Below are positions 36,742 to 46,001 of a stretch of 49,642 bases of DNA, in pieces. The stretch spans positions 1 to 49,642 of the forward strand of contig CACPJA010000002.1 of assembly GCA_902634075.1 (NCBI GenBank), read 5' to 3'. The translations under genes and the position numbers were made by a program. Each line of letters starts with the position of its first letter. Position 1 is the stretch's first letter. The notes beneath the pieces are model-generated. The model worked only from the letters and a program-made list of their open reading frames with translations. It ran no database searches and was not told where the DNA came from. This DNA is from an uncultured Gammaproteobacteria bacterium. GTDB taxonomy: Bacteria > Pseudomonadota > Gammaproteobacteria > Steroidobacterales > UBA11654.

Positions 36742-37479
36742 ATGCAATTAATACCAGCCATAGATCTATTGAATGGGCAATGTGTTAGATTGTTTCAAGG
36801 TGATTTTAATGACATTACCTATTACGACAAAGATCCTGTCTCATTAGCAAAATATTACGAATCCTTAGGTCTTTCTAGAATTCATCTGGTTGATTTAGAC
36901 GGTACTAGGGATGGAATTACTATGAATGAGAATATTGTTGAGAAAATTATTAATGTGACAAATCTAGAGGTTCAAATGGGAGGTGGATTACGATCTAAGA
37001 GTAAGATTAGCAAATGGTTGGAATCATCAATTAACTATTTGGTAATTGGGAGTTATGCCATAGAGAATATTGAAGATTTTAACTTGTTTGTAGACGATCA
37101 AGATAAAAGAAAAATTATTATTGCATTGGATGTAAGAACAGATATTTCACCTCCTGAAGTAATGATTAAAGGCTGGAAAGAATCATCAGGCATGGATTTA
37201 TGGTCATTAATTAAAGAATTTATAAATTTTGGATTTAATGACTTTCTTATTACAGATATTCAAAAAGATGGAACCCTTAAGGGTCCTAATATTCAGCTTT
37301 ACGAAAGATGCATGAAGACCAGTCCTGGTGCACGCTTCATATGCTCTGGTGGTGTTAGCAGTATTGAAGATTTAATCAAACTTAGGGATAAATCAATCCA
37401 CGCAGCAGTTGCCGGTAAATCACTGCTTGAAAATAAAATTTCACAACGGGAGATAAAACGATTCTTACTCGGCGAATAA
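36742..37479 (+). CDS. hisA: ProFAR isomerase
   Basis: 245-residue (beta-alpha)8 barrel that isomerises ProFAR to PRFAR. N-terminal [19 protein letters not shown] carries catalytic Asp8. QMGGGLRS and the second catalytic Asp in [15 protein letters not shown] are intact, with FICSGGVSS as the phosphate site. The last 19 bases overlap the proposed start of hisF. Confidence 0.96.
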   Translation: MQLIPAIDLLNGQCVRLFQGDFNDITYYDKDPVSLAKYYESLGLSRIHLVDLDGTRDGITMNENIVEKIINVTNLEVQMGGGLRSKSKISKWLESSINYLVIGSYAIENIEDFNLFVDDQDKRKIIIALDVRTDISPPEVMIKGWKESSGMDLWSLIKEFINFGFNDFLITDIQKDGTLKGPNIQLYERCMKTSPGARFICSGGVSSIEDLIKLRDKSIHAAVAGKSLLENKISQREIKRFLLGE

Positions 37480-38228
37480 TTCCCTGCCTTGATGTCAAAG
37501 ATGGCAATGTCGTAAAAGGTGTAAAATTCAGAGATCATCGAATTGTTGGTGATATTTTAGACTTATCGATTCGTTACAATGAAGAAGGTGCTGATGAGTT
37601 AGTTTTTTATGATATTACAGCCAGCCCAGATAAAAGGACGGTCGATCGAAGTTGGGTTAACAAAGTTGCTAGTAAAATTAATATTCCGTTTTGTGTTGCA
37701 GGAGGCATTAAAAGCATTAAAGATGCTGAAGAGATACTTAACTATGGTGCAGACAAGATTTCTATTAATACTCCAGCTATCGAAAGACCTGAATTAATCA
37801 CAGAGCTGGCTAATAACTTTGGATCACAATGTGTGGTGGTTGGCATCGACAGTTATTACAAAGATAATCAATATTTGGTTTACAGCCACACTGGGAACCC
37901 AACTAAAACCAAAGAGACTAAAAAAGAGACATTTTCATGGGCAAAAGAAGCAGAGGCCAGAGGTGCAGGCGAAATTGTCTTAAATTGCATGAATCAAGAC
38001 GGTGTCAGAAAAGGTTATGACATCAAACAACTGATTGGAGTTAATGAGGTTATTAACATCCCCCTTATTGCTTCAGGTGGGGCTGGACAATTAGCTGATT
38101 TCTCGGAGGTTATTTTAAATGCTAATGTAAGTGGGGCCCTTGCTGCTAGTGTGTTTCATAAAAATGTAATCAAAATTTATGATTTAAAAGTATTTTTAAA
38201 AAGTAAGAATATCGAGGTTAGATTATGA
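37461..38228 (+). CDS. hisF: Imidazole glycerol phosphate synthase, cyclase subunit, with ATT start
   Basis: 255-residue barrel that closes the imidazole ring with ammonia from HisH. No ATG, GTG, TTG or CTG occurs in frame between the upstream in-frame stop (37434) and GTG at 37833, which would delete the first half of the barrel. ATT at 37461 gives (M)[11 protein letters not shown], the expected N-terminus. It places catalytic Asp at 11 and 130 exactly as in the well-studied homologue. It also lies 8 bases after GGGAG (37448-37452) within the end of hisA. Conserved [23 protein letters not shown] and IASGGAG are present. A point mutation or sequencing error turning ATG into ATT cannot be excluded. 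Confidence 0.9.
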   Translation: MLTRRIIPCLDVKDGNVVKGVKFRDHRIVGDILDLSIRYNEEGADELVFYDITASPDKRTVDRSWVNKVASKINIPFCVAGGIKSIKDAEEILNYGADKISINTPAIERPELITELANNFGSQCVVVGIDSYYKDNQYLVYSHTGNPTKTKETKKETFSWAKEAEARGAGEIVLNCMNQDGVRKGYDIKQLIGVNEVINIPLIASGGAGQLADFSEVILNANVSGALAASVFHKNVIKIYDLKVFLKSKNIEVRL

Positions 38229-38527
38229 AAGAAAATAAAAGAAGTTTTATTTATGATTTAGAAAACATTATTAACCAAAGAATAGCTGAATCAGACGAGA
38301 GCAGTTACACATTCCAACTTATTTCATCTGGTTCTGGTCTGATGGCAAAGAAATTGGTTGAAGAGAGTGCTGAGCTTGCGGTTGCATCTTTAGAGCAACC
38401 CATTAAGAGAGAAGAGCTTTTATGGGAGGCAGCAGATTTAATGTATCATTTGCTTGTTTTGATGAGGGCGAATGATATAAGTTTTGATGATCTTTCAAAT
38501 GAACTTGAATCAAGGCATCATAAATAA
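38225..38527 (+). CDS. hisE: Phosphoribosyl-ATP pyrophosphatase (HisE only)
   Basis: 100-residue all-alpha pyrophosphohydrolase, second step of histidine synthesis. Metal-binding acids lie in [13 protein letters not shown] and [17 protein letters not shown]. In many Gammaproteobacteria this domain is fused behind HisI; here no HisI (PR-AMP cyclohydrolase) domain precedes it, and the gene starts directly inside the hisF stop (ATGA). hisI must be elsewhere in the genome or replaced. Confidence 0.94.
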   Translation: MKENKRSFIYDLENIINQRIAESDESSYTFQLISSGSGLMAKKLVEESAELAVASLEQPIKREELLWEAADLMYHLLVLMRANDISFDDLSNELESRHHK

Positions 38528-38530
38528 GAT

Positions 38531-39301
38531 ATGACAATTACACAAAGCCAAATTGAGAATTTTAGAAACTTAGGTTTCCTAGTGATAAAAGACTTTTTTG
38601 ATGCAAAAGTAATGAATAATATTCTCAAAGAGGTCAATGCCATGGAGGATGAGGAACCTCTTAAAGGCGGGATTATGAAATATTTTGAAGAATCCAGCAA
38701 TAACTCAAATCCAACTCCTACTAAACCTCTCCTAATTCGTATTGAGAATTTCATTGAGGCTAATGATTATCTGAATTCCATTGTAAATCATCCAACCATT
38801 CATGAAATCCTCATAGAATTATTTGATGAGCCAGGGGTATTATTAAAAGAAAAGATTAATTATAAACCGCCTGGTTCACCACCTGATCACCTGCATCAAG
38901 ATTCGCAGGCAGGTTGGGATGATTATGGCAGTGAATTCTTGTCTGTATTAATAGCGGTAGAAAATAGCACTACGGAGAATGCTTGTGTTGAGTTCGATAC
39001 TTCTGGTGCATACAAAGATTCATTAGCAGGCCCATTGTGGGAACCCCTAGATGCTGATGATTTACCAGACCTAAATTTGCAACCTATTGAAACAAATAGT
39101 GGAGATATAATTATCTTTAACAGCTATGTCCCACATGGCTCGGAATCCAATTCTTCAGATCAAAGACGCTGCAATATATACCTTACTTACAATAAGCTAT
39201 CAGAGGGCGATCATCGAATTGAATATTTTAAAGACAAGAGAAAAAGTTTTCCGCCTAACAATGAAAGAGACCCTAATAAAGATTACAGTTTTAAGGTCTG
39301 A
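38531..39301 (+). CDS. PhyH-family Fe(II)/2-oxoglutarate dioxygenase
   Basis: 256 residues of the phytanoyl-CoA dioxygenase fold. Iron ligands H122-x-D124 (DHLHQDSQ) and distal His202 (YVPHGSESN) are present, with Arg212 or Arg213 as the 2-oxoglutarate anchor (SSDQRRCN). The family hydroxylates very diverse substrates, so the substrate is unknown. It begins 3 bases after hisE and converges with the next gene, so it appears to be the last gene of the his transcript. Confidence 0.88.
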   Translation: MTITQSQIENFRNLGFLVIKDFFDAKVMNNILKEVNAMEDEEPLKGGIMKYFEESSNNSNPTPTKPLLIRIENFIEANDYLNSIVNHPTIHEILIELFDEPGVLLKEKINYKPPGSPPDHLHQDSQAGWDDYGSEFLSVLIAVENSTTENACVEFDTSGAYKDSLAGPLWEPLDADDLPDLNLQPIETNSGDIIIFNSYVPHGSESNSSDQRRCNIYLTYNKLSEGDHRIEYFKDKRKSFPPNNERDPNKDYSFKV

Positions 39302-39303
39302 AA

Positions 39304-40713
39304 CTAGATCAGTTTATTGGGATTCATTATGTTATTAGGGTCAATGCTTGATTTAAGCGATTGCATTAACTGAATCTTTACTGGATCTGAAAAGTACACC
39401 AAATCATCTTTTAATTTAGTTCCGATCCCGTGTTCAGCACTAAAAGAGCCACCCAGTGATTCAGCAATTTCGTGCACCTTTCTGTTTACGTCAAAGATTT
39501 TATCTAGAAACTCTTGTTCCTCCATAGCATCTGGCTGTTTTTTAGTGAAATGCAGATTGCCGTCACCAATGTGTCCAAAAGTATAAACAACGGAAACACC
39601 CACAATTTCTTGCATACTCTTTGATGCGATTTCAATAAATTCTGGAATTTTCTTTATAGGCACAGAAATATCATGATGAATTCCTCTGCCTGATAATTTT
39701 TCAGCTTCAGAAATACTGTGCCTTATTTTCCATATGTCATCCTTTTCTTTTTCATTATTGGCAACTATGGCGTCCATAATCATTCCTGATTCCATGTGTT
39801 TATTTAAAAAATCTAATATAAGTGCATCTTCTGTATTAATTATTTCAACAATGACTTGCCACGGGTGTTCTGAATTTAACGGGATACGAAAATGAGGTAA
39901 GTATTTTTCTACTGCCTGTATGCAAGTGTTACTCATAAATTCGAATGCAGAAACATTATCACCAAATGAATCCTTAGTTAAGTTAAGTAAATTTATTGCT
40001 TCTTCAGGGCTATTTAAGGCGAGAAGACTGGTGCATGTGTTTTTTGGCTCAGAGTAAAGCTTTAAACAGACTTTAGTAATAATTCCAAGAGTGCCTTCAG
40101 CGCCGATAAAAAGCTGTTTTAGGTCGTAGCCTGTGTTGTCCTTTCTTAATGCCTTTAGATCGCTGAATAACTTTCCATTCGGAAGAACTACCTCTATTCC
40201 CATTACTTGGTCTCTAGCCATGCCGTATTTTAAAACATTAACACCGCCAGCATTGGTTGAAATATTGCCACCAATCTGACAGGATCCCTCAGCACTAAGG
40301 CTTAAAGGGAAAAGCAGATTGTTTGCAGACGCTGCTTCTTGAATGGTTTGCAGTATACAACCTGACTCCACAGTGATTGATCGATTGTAGAGGTCGATAT
40401 CTATTATCTTATTTAGCTTAGAGGTGTTAATAACAATTTCAATACGTTTATCTTCTGATAAAGGCACATTGGCTCCGCATAAACTGGTATTACCTCCTTG
40501 TGTTGTAATGCCCAGATTATTTTTATTACAAAGAGATACAATTTCCATCACATGATCTACAGATTCTGGAAGCACTATTAACGGAGTATCTCCTTTAATC
40601 TGCCCTCTCCAATCTTCGAGATATTTATCAATCTCCTTTTTTTCGGTTATGCAGTTCTTAATCCCAACCACTTTTTGGAATTTAATACTTAAATCTTTGA
40701 AGTTTTCAGGCAT
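39304..40713 (-). CDS. FAD-linked 2-hydroxyacid dehydrogenase (D-2-hydroxyglutarate/D-lactate type)
   Basis: 469-residue flavoprotein of the VAO/FAD_binding_4 family. The FAD domain shows LPESVDHVMEIV, TQGGNTSLCGAN and GGNISTNAGGVNVLKYG; the cap and C-terminal part show HIGDGNLHF and AEHGIGTKLKDDL. These match D-2-hydroxyglutarate or D-lactate dehydrogenases that feed electrons to ETF or quinones. An ETF alpha subunit gene is present at the start of the window. The exact substrate is not assignable. Its ATG lies within the last bases of the upstream permease gene (8-base overlap). Confidence 0.9.
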   Translation of the reverse strand: MPENFKDLSIKFQKVVGIKNCITEKKEIDKYLEDWRGQIKGDTPLIVLPESVDHVMEIVSLCNKNNLGITTQGGNTSLCGANVPLSEDKRIEIVINTSKLNKIIDIDLYNRSITVESGCILQTIQEAASANNLLFPLSLSAEGSCQIGGNISTNAGGVNVLKYGMARDQVMGIEVVLPNGKLFSDLKALRKDNTGYDLKQLFIGAEGTLGIITKVCLKLYSEPKNTCTSLLALNSPEEAINLLNLTKDSFGDNVSAFEFMSNTCIQAVEKYLPHFRIPLNSEHPWQVIVEIINTEDALILDFLNKHMESGMIMDAIVANNEKEKDDIWKIRHSISEAEKLSGRGIHHDISVPIKKIPEFIEIASKSMQEIVGVSVVYTFGHIGDGNLHFTKKQPDAMEEQEFLDKIFDVNRKVHEIAESLGGSFSAEHGIGTKLKDDLVYFSDPVKIQLMQSLKSSIDPNNIMNPNKLI

Positions 40714-41716
40714 TAATCTTTTTCATCAAAGACCAAATCGAAATAAATAATGAGGCAATAATTGGACCAATGACAAAGCCAGATATCCCGAACAAACTAA
40801 TTCCTCCAATGGTTGTAAGCAGGACCAAATAGTCAGGCAAAGACGTCTCCTTACTTATCAAATAGGGCCTTAGTAAATTATCGACAAGACCGATAATAAA
40901 AAGTCCTGAAAATAATAAGATTAAACCTTGTACCCACATTCCGCTATAAATAAGAAATATAGTAATTGGGAGCCAAACAACTGCTGTTCCAATTCCAGGA
41001 AAAATACTAAATAGAGCCATTAAGAATCCCCACAAAATAGCCCCTTGGATATTTAATATTGAGAGGATGACAAAGCCCAAAAAACCTTGTACAAAAGCAA
41101 CTATAAAAGTTCCTTTAATAGTAACTTTTGTGACTTGATGAAATTGATCGAGTAAATACCTTTCGTGATCATCATCCATAGGAAAAACACTGATACAGTT
41201 ATTAATAATATTTTCACCGTCCTTTAGGAAAAAGAACAGCAGGTAGATCATTATTAGAGACGATACTATGAAGCTGAAAATATTTTCTGTAATCCTCATT
41301 AGGGTCGTGTAAGTTAATTGAGATAAGCTGTATACAAATTGATTCAGTTGCTTATAGATATCATCAATATTCAAACCAATGAGCTTTATAGTATTTTCAA
41401 TACTCGGAATTATTGATGAAGACCCAATCTCAAAAACTCCTGACTCAAGCATGGAGACTATTTTAAATAATTCATTGGTTATCGCTCCAAGGATTAGGAT
41501 GCTTGGCAGAATAACCAGGAGAAGAATAACAAAAATTGTAAGTGAGCTTGATAATGATGGCCTTACAGTTTTTTTATTCAGCCAATTATAAAATGGTGAA
41601 AAGAGTATCGAAAAAATGATTGCCCAAAAAACAGGAATTAAATAATCGATAAGGAGCATTGAGAATAAAATAGTAGTAATCGCAAGGATTATGAAATATG
41701 CATTTTTACTTTTCAT
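40706..41716 (-). CDS. AI-2E-family (PerM/YdiK-like) membrane protein
   Basis: 336 residues with about eight TM segments: two early (8-45), one near 58-80, a loop domain of about 85-150, and a C-terminal cluster including LSIFPGIGTAVVWLPI near residue 235-250 and GFVIGPIIASLF near the end. This matches the AI-2E exporter superfamily (PerM/YdiK), whose members include efflux and Na+/H+ antiport proteins. The function here is open. It is the first gene of a two-gene unit with the flavoprotein. Confidence 0.9.
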   Translation of the reverse strand: MKSKNAYFIILAITTILFSMLLIDYLIPVFWAIIFSILFSPFYNWLNKKTVRPSLSSSLTIFVILLLVILPSILILGAITNELFKIVSMLESGVFEIGSSSIIPSIENTIKLIGLNIDDIYKQLNQFVYSLSQLTYTTLMRITENIFSFIVSSLIMIYLLFFFLKDGENIINNCISVFPMDDDHERYLLDQFHQVTKVTIKGTFIVAFVQGFLGFVILSILNIQGAILWGFLMALFSIFPGIGTAVVWLPITIFLIYSGMWVQGLILLFSGLFIIGLVDNLLRPYLISKETSLPDYLVLLTTIGGISLFGISGFVIGPIIASLFISIWSLMKKINA

Positions 41717-41787
41717 TTGTGTTTTTACTTCAAAAATTCTTAAATAATTATAATCTTAAACAATTATGAATAGGCGGTATTTTTATT

Positions 41788-42246
41788 TTGAATAATATTG
41801 TAGACAATGTAATTAGAGAACTAGAGTTTAAAGCTGGGGTAACCCTAGCTAGTTTTGGCCTCCAGGCTGAGTTGAAATCTATTCAGAATTATCTCAATAA
41901 GGAGTCGATCGATGAAGACTTAAGAGACGCCTGTTACATTATATTTAGAACTCATTTCATTAGGGAGGCTCTCAAGCGCGATGATGCTGAAGATGCCTGT
42001 TATAACCTCATCATGCTTTGGGATCACTGCTCTAAGGCAGGCGATGAAAATTACAATGAAATTTTAGTTGATTCAATTGATAAGCTTCTCAAAGTTACAA
42101 ATAAGCGAATTAAAACAGTAAAGAATAGACATCTTAGAGTCCTAGAGCTTAATAAGATGAATTGGTCTATTGACGCCATAGCTGCAGACACAGGATACTC
42201 TAGACGTCAGATATCGAGAGTTATTAACGGCCATACTAAGAATTAG
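41788..42246 (+). CDS. Unrecognised 152-residue protein with C-terminal HTH
   Basis: Start TTG at 41788, weakly supported by AGGCGG upstream. No better start is visible in frame. The body is helical and charged (RDACYIIFRTHFIREAL, DAEDACYNLIMLWDHCS), without TM or signal segments. The last 30 residues (MNWSIDAIAADTGYSRRQISRVINGH) look like a helix-turn-helix, so a DNA-binding role is plausible. It is single, between divergent and convergent neighbours, 6 bases before the 3' end of tRNA-Pro. I do not recognise the family. Confidence 0.7.
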   Translation: MNNIVDNVIRELEFKAGVTLASFGLQAELKSIQNYLNKESIDEDLRDACYIIFRTHFIREALKRDDAEDACYNLIMLWDHCSKAGDENYNEILVDSIDKLLKVTNKRIKTVKNRHLRVLELNKMNWSIDAIAADTGYSRRQISRVINGHTKN

Positions 42247-42252
42247 TCTTTG

Positions 42253-42329
42253 TGGTCGGGACGAGAGGATTTGAACCTCTGACCCCCTGAACCCCATTCA
42301 GGTGCGCTACCAGGCTGCGCCACGCCCCG
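42253..42329 (-). tRNA. tRNA-Pro(GGG)
   Basis: 77 bases including encoded CCA (42255-42253). The acceptor pairs CGGGGCG with CGTCCCG with one G-U. The anticodon stem CCTGA/TCAGG encloses ATGGGGT with anticodon GGG. The T arm AGAGGTTCAAATCCTCT is standard. It sits directly after the MerR gene, as in Pseudomonas, and is probably processed from the ihfA-merR transcript. Confidence 0.97.
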
Positions 42330-42341
42330 AGATTTAATGCA

Positions 42342-42683
42342 TTAATCTAAGATATCAATTACGGCTTCTAGATCTGATCTTATGTCGCTTAAAGCAGAAG
42401 ATTTTGATTCTTTTTCTGACTCATCGACCGAGAGTTTTTGTTTGGCACCTTTTATGGTGTAACCGTTTTCATAAAGTAATTCTTTAATCTGCCTTATCAA
42501 TAAAACATCATGTCTTTGGTAGTATCTTCGGTTTCCTCTTCTCTTGATTGGTTTAAGCTGGGTGAATTCTTGTTCCCAGTATCTTAAAACATGTGCTTCG
42601 ACTTCACATAAGTCACTAGCCTCGCTGATTGTAAAATATCTTTTAGTGGGTATTGAAGGGAGTTGTGAAGTATTTTCAATCAT
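42342..42683 (-). CDS. Small MerR-family regulator linked to ihfA
   Basis: 113 residues. The MerR winged HTH lies at about 14-60 ([25 protein letters not shown], then [10 protein letters not shown]), followed by a short helix ([24 protein letters not shown]) and acidic tail; there is no effector domain. Start chosen at ATG 42683, 8 bases inside ihfA, rather than 42878, because family members begin here. This ihfA-merR-tRNA-Pro order is conserved in Gammaproteobacteria; the regulator's targets are unknown. Confidence 0.9.
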   Translation of the reverse strand: MIENTSQLPSIPTKRYFTISEASDLCEVEAHVLRYWEQEFTQLKPIKRRGNRRYYQRHDVLLIRQIKELLYENGYTIKGAKQKLSVDESEKESKSSALSDIRSDLEAVIDILD

Positions 42684-42969
42684 TTGAAAGAGTTTTGACA
42701 GCCTCTTTGAGCTTTTGTCCTGATTTGAAAGTAACAACTCTTCTCGCAGATATTTCAACATTTTCACCGGTTCGGGGGTTTCTCCCTGGCCGCGGAGATT
42801 TATCTTTAAGTTGAAAATTACCAAATCCAGAAAGTTTAACCTCTTGGCCATCTTCAAGTAGATCTTTAATATGATCAAATAGAGAATCTACTAACTCTTT
42901 AGCTTCTCTTTTATTGAGTCCAATTTCGTTGTTAAGGTCTTCAATAATTTCTGATTTTGTTAACGTCAT
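42676..42969 (-). CDS. ihfA: Integration host factor, alpha subunit
   Basis: 97-residue DNA-bending protein that pairs with IhfB. Signature [20 protein letters not shown] (about 59-78) forms the beta arms that insert into the minor groove. MTLTKSEI and VKLSGFGNF are typical of IhfA. It starts in the pheT stop (TAATG) at the end of the pheST operon, as in E. coli. Confidence 0.97.
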   Translation of the reverse strand: MTLTKSEIIEDLNNEIGLNKREAKELVDSLFDHIKDLLEDGQEVKLSGFGNFQLKDKSPRPGRNPRTGENVEISARRVVTFKSGQKLKEAVKTLSND

Positions 42970-45011
42970 TATCTTACTGTTATATTTAATTTTTTGAGTA
43001 TATTTTGATTGATCTTCAACATGGATTTATCTATCTCATCGTCATTAAGGGTGCGTGATTTTGATTGAAAAATCAAGCCTATAGAAACACTTTTTCTACC
43101 TGCACCAATTTTGTCTCCTTTGAAAACATCAAAGATTATAATCTCTTCTAAGTCTTTGATTTTGTTTGATTCTATCAAATCTATAACTTGGTTAATTTCT
43201 ATTGAATCATCCATTAATAATGATAAGTCTCTTCTTGAGTATGGAAAGTATTTTGTTGGCGAATAATTTAGAATCATAGGTGATTTTAGTACATCGTGGT
43301 TAAGTTCAAAGACAATTGGATTGGAATCCAGTTTTAGGTCACTTGTTACCTCCGGATTAATTTCACCGATATAACCAATAACTTTATTTTTTAGATTGAT
43401 CGATGCAGTTCTCCCCGGACAAAGCATCTTGTGGCTGGTTTGTTTGAAAGAAACTTCTGATTTAAGATTAAAGCATTCCAAAAGAGTCTCTAAATCACCT
43501 TTAATATCAAAGAAATCAATTGGCGAATTAGATTTTCCCCATTGTTCTCTATCACGGTTGCCATAAGCTAGACCAGAAATAACTGTTATCTCATGGGGAG
43601 ATTTTCTTACCGAAGAAAAAACTTTTCCAACCTCAAAAACACGAACATCTTTCTGTTGTCGTTTAATGTTATAGACTAAATTGGATAGCAACCCAGGCCA
43701 TAATGAGTTCCTCATTACAGACATTTCAAGAGACAGAGGGTTCTGAAGGTCCATAACATCAATAGTGGAATTATTAGATGAGGCATTCATGGAAGGGCTG
43801 ACGAAACTATAATTAATGACTTCTGAATACCCAAGATTGCACAGTAGATTATTGATTAAGTTTCGTTTATCTAGTCTTTTTGTCTCCTGACCTAGGCTAA
43901 TATCCTGAGTTTCTCTTACCTCAGGAATACTGTCATAGCCATAGATTCTTGCGATTTCTTCAATCAAATCACACTCATCCTCAATATCAAACCGATAACT
44001 TGGTGCTTTAACTTTCCATCCTTCATAACCAAAGTCTTTTTCTTTCGTTTCCATGTTAAGTTTTTCAAGTATTGATTTAATTTTTTTATTAGGAATTCTA
44101 ATACCCAAAATTCTTTTAATTTGTTCTTTTCTTAAGAAAATGTTTTTGTTCTTTGGCTTATCTTTATTGCTGATAGATTCATTTATTGGTCCATTTTCTC
44201 CACCTGCTACTTGATTAAGTAGTTGAGTAAACCTCTCGATTGCATATCTTTGAATGTTTGGATCTACCCCTCGTTCGAATCTCAAACTTGCTTCACTATA
44301 AAGATTTAGCATTCTGGCTTTACCCATAATTGTTTCATAATTAAAGTAAGCTGATTCTAGAAGAATTGATGAGGTTGTTTCTGATATACCAGACTCTAGG
44401 CTTCCCATAATTCCCGCTATACCTAAAGGCTTTTCGTCATCGGCTATAATTAGGAAATCTTTGTTAAGTATTTGCTGACTTCCATCGAGAATATTTAAAG
44501 TTTCTTTATTTTTAGCTCTTCGAACTATGATCTTGGATCTTACAGTATCAAGGTCATAAGTATGAAGTGGTTGACCTGTTTCAAGCATGACAAGATTCGC
44601 AATGTCCACAACTAAATTAATAGATTTAAATCCACATAACTCCAGACGTTCTTTTAACCATTTAGGGGATTGAGTCTTGTTGTTATAATTTTTTATAACT
44701 CGAGTTATAAAAACTGGACAGTCTTTAACGGAATTGACCTTTATTGGGATAATTTCTTTATGATGTAATTCACAATCAGTTTTTGTGAGTTCTTTATAAG
44801 ATTTATTACTTATAGCAGAAAGTTCTTGTAGGATTCCTTTAACACTAAAACAGTCTGCACGATTAGGAGTTAATGAGAAATCAATGACAGGTTTTTTTTT
44901 ATGCGTTAGTAGCTCACATTCAAGTCCTGAGAGTGTTAATTTTTCCACCACATAATCTGCATCCAGATCCTGTCTAGAAAATTCATTTAACCAATCTATT
45001 GGAAGTTTCAT
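42969..45011 (-). CDS. pheT: Phenylalanine-tRNA ligase beta subunit lacking the tRNA-binding (EMAP/OB) domain
   Basis: 680 residues versus about 790-800 usual. Residues 1-40 ([11 protein letters not shown] ... SGLECELL) match the normal N-terminus. Where about 110 residues of the OB-fold tRNA_bind domain should follow, the chain goes directly to [16 protein letters not shown], the start of the B1/B3 region. The B3/B4 editing domain ([27 protein letters not shown]), B5, catalytic-like core and C-terminal FDX-ACB domain ([15 protein letters not shown] onward) are intact. No frameshift or stop accounts for the gap, so it is a clean domain loss. Confidence 0.95.
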   Translation of the reverse strand: MKLPIDWLNEFSRQDLDADYVVEKLTLSGLECELLTHKKKPVIDFSLTPNRADCFSVKGILQELSAISNKSYKELTKTDCELHHKEIIPIKVNSVKDCPVFITRVIKNYNNKTQSPKWLKERLELCGFKSINLVVDIANLVMLETGQPLHTYDLDTVRSKIIVRRAKNKETLNILDGSQQILNKDFLIIADDEKPLGIAGIMGSLESGISETTSSILLESAYFNYETIMGKARMLNLYSEASLRFERGVDPNIQRYAIERFTQLLNQVAGGENGPINESISNKDKPKNKNIFLRKEQIKRILGIRIPNKKIKSILEKLNMETKEKDFGYEGWKVKAPSYRFDIEDECDLIEEIARIYGYDSIPEVRETQDISLGQETKRLDKRNLINNLLCNLGYSEVINYSFVSPSMNASSNNSTIDVMDLQNPLSLEMSVMRNSLWPGLLSNLVYNIKRQQKDVRVFEVGKVFSSVRKSPHEITVISGLAYGNRDREQWGKSNSPIDFFDIKGDLETLLECFNLKSEVSFKQTSHKMLCPGRTASINLKNKVIGYIGEINPEVTSDLKLDSNPIVFELNHDVLKSPMILNYSPTKYFPYSRRDLSLLMDDSIEINQVIDLIESNKIKDLEEIIIFDVFKGDKIGAGRKSVSIGLIFQSKSRTLNDDEIDKSMLKINQNILKKLNITVR

Positions 45012-45013
45012 TA

Positions 45014-46000
45014 TTATTTAAATTGACTTAAGAAACTCAGGTCGTTTTCATAAAACAACCTGATATCTTTAATTCCATATTTAAGCATTGTTAATCTTTC
45101 AACGCCCATACCAAAGGCATAGCCACTGTATTTTTTATTATCTATACCCAAATTGTCCAAAACCTTTGGGTGTACCATTCCGCAACCTAATATTTCTAGC
45201 CACTGACCATCATTCGATAGTAAGTCAACTTCTGCAGATGGTTCTGTAAAAGGGAAGTATGAGGGCCTGAACCTTAAACTCATTTCATCATTAAAAAAAC
45301 TATTAATGAAATCGTGGAGTATGCCCTTTAGGTGTGTAAAGTTTATATCTTTATCTATCACCAAGCCTTCAACTTGGTGGAACATTGGTGTGTGTGTTAT
45401 ATCAGAATCTCTTCTGTAGACTTTACCAGGTGCAATTACTCGAATTGGGACCCCATCTCTTTCCATGCTTCTAATTTGGATGGGTGATGTATGCGTTCTA
45501 AGTAAATATTCATTATTAAAGTAAAATGTATCATGCATTGCTCTTGCAGGATGGTTACCAGGAATATTCAATGCTGTGAAATTATGGTATTCGTCTTCTA
45601 TTTCAGGTCCATCATCAACCAAAAACCCCGCATTGATAAAGATTTCCTCTATTTGATTTAACGTTATTGATAGAGGGTGTATATTGCCAATTGATGATGT
45701 TTTACCTGGTAATGTAATATCAATTGCAGCCTGCTCAATGCTAGCTTTAATTTTTTGGGTATTTAGTTCAGTTTTTTTTAACGATATTTTATCCTGGAGA
45801 GTCTTTTTAATTTCGTTAATTTGTTTTCCAAACTGTGGTCGTTCTTTAGGATCAAGTTTCGATAGTGATTTTAACTCCAAGCTAACTTTACCTTTCTTAC
45901 CTAGATAGAAAACTCTGACAGAGTCGAGTTCTTTTAAAGATGAACAATTAGATATATCTTCTTTTGCCTGACGAGTAAGTTCTGACAAACTCTTTGTCAT
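45014..46000 (-). CDS. pheS: Phenylalanine-tRNA ligase alpha subunit
   Basis: 328-residue class II synthetase subunit carrying the active site that charges tRNA-Phe. An N-terminal coiled coil (1-85) is followed by motif 1 around IHPLSITLNQIEEIF, motif 2 (RVIAPGKVYRRDSD and FHQVEGLVIDKD) and motif 3 (GYAFGMGVERLTMLKYG). It pairs with PheT encoded 2 bases downstream. Confidence 0.97.
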   Translation of the reverse strand: MTKSLSELTRQAKEDISNCSSLKELDSVRVFYLGKKGKVSLELKSLSKLDPKERPQFGKQINEIKKTLQDKISLKKTELNTQKIKASIEQAAIDITLPGKTSSIGNIHPLSITLNQIEEIFINAGFLVDDGPEIEDEYHNFTALNIPGNHPARAMHDTFYFNNEYLLRTHTSPIQIRSMERDGVPIRVIAPGKVYRRDSDITHTPMFHQVEGLVIDKDINFTHLKGILHDFINSFFNDEMSLRFRPSYFPFTEPSAEVDLLSNDGQWLEILGCGMVHPKVLDNLGIDNKKYSGYAFGMGVERLTMLKYGIKDIRLFYENDLSFLSQFK

Positions 46001-46001
46001 G

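Noticed and set aside
37833..38228. A 131-residue frame starting at GTG, as a separate truncated HisF-like gene
   Set aside because: The same frame continues upstream with fully conserved HisF sequence to ATT 37461; only the missing standard start made it look short.
42684..42878. Long version of the MerR-family protein
   Set aside because: The extra 65 residues are an out-of-frame reading of ihfA; MerR relatives begin at 42683.
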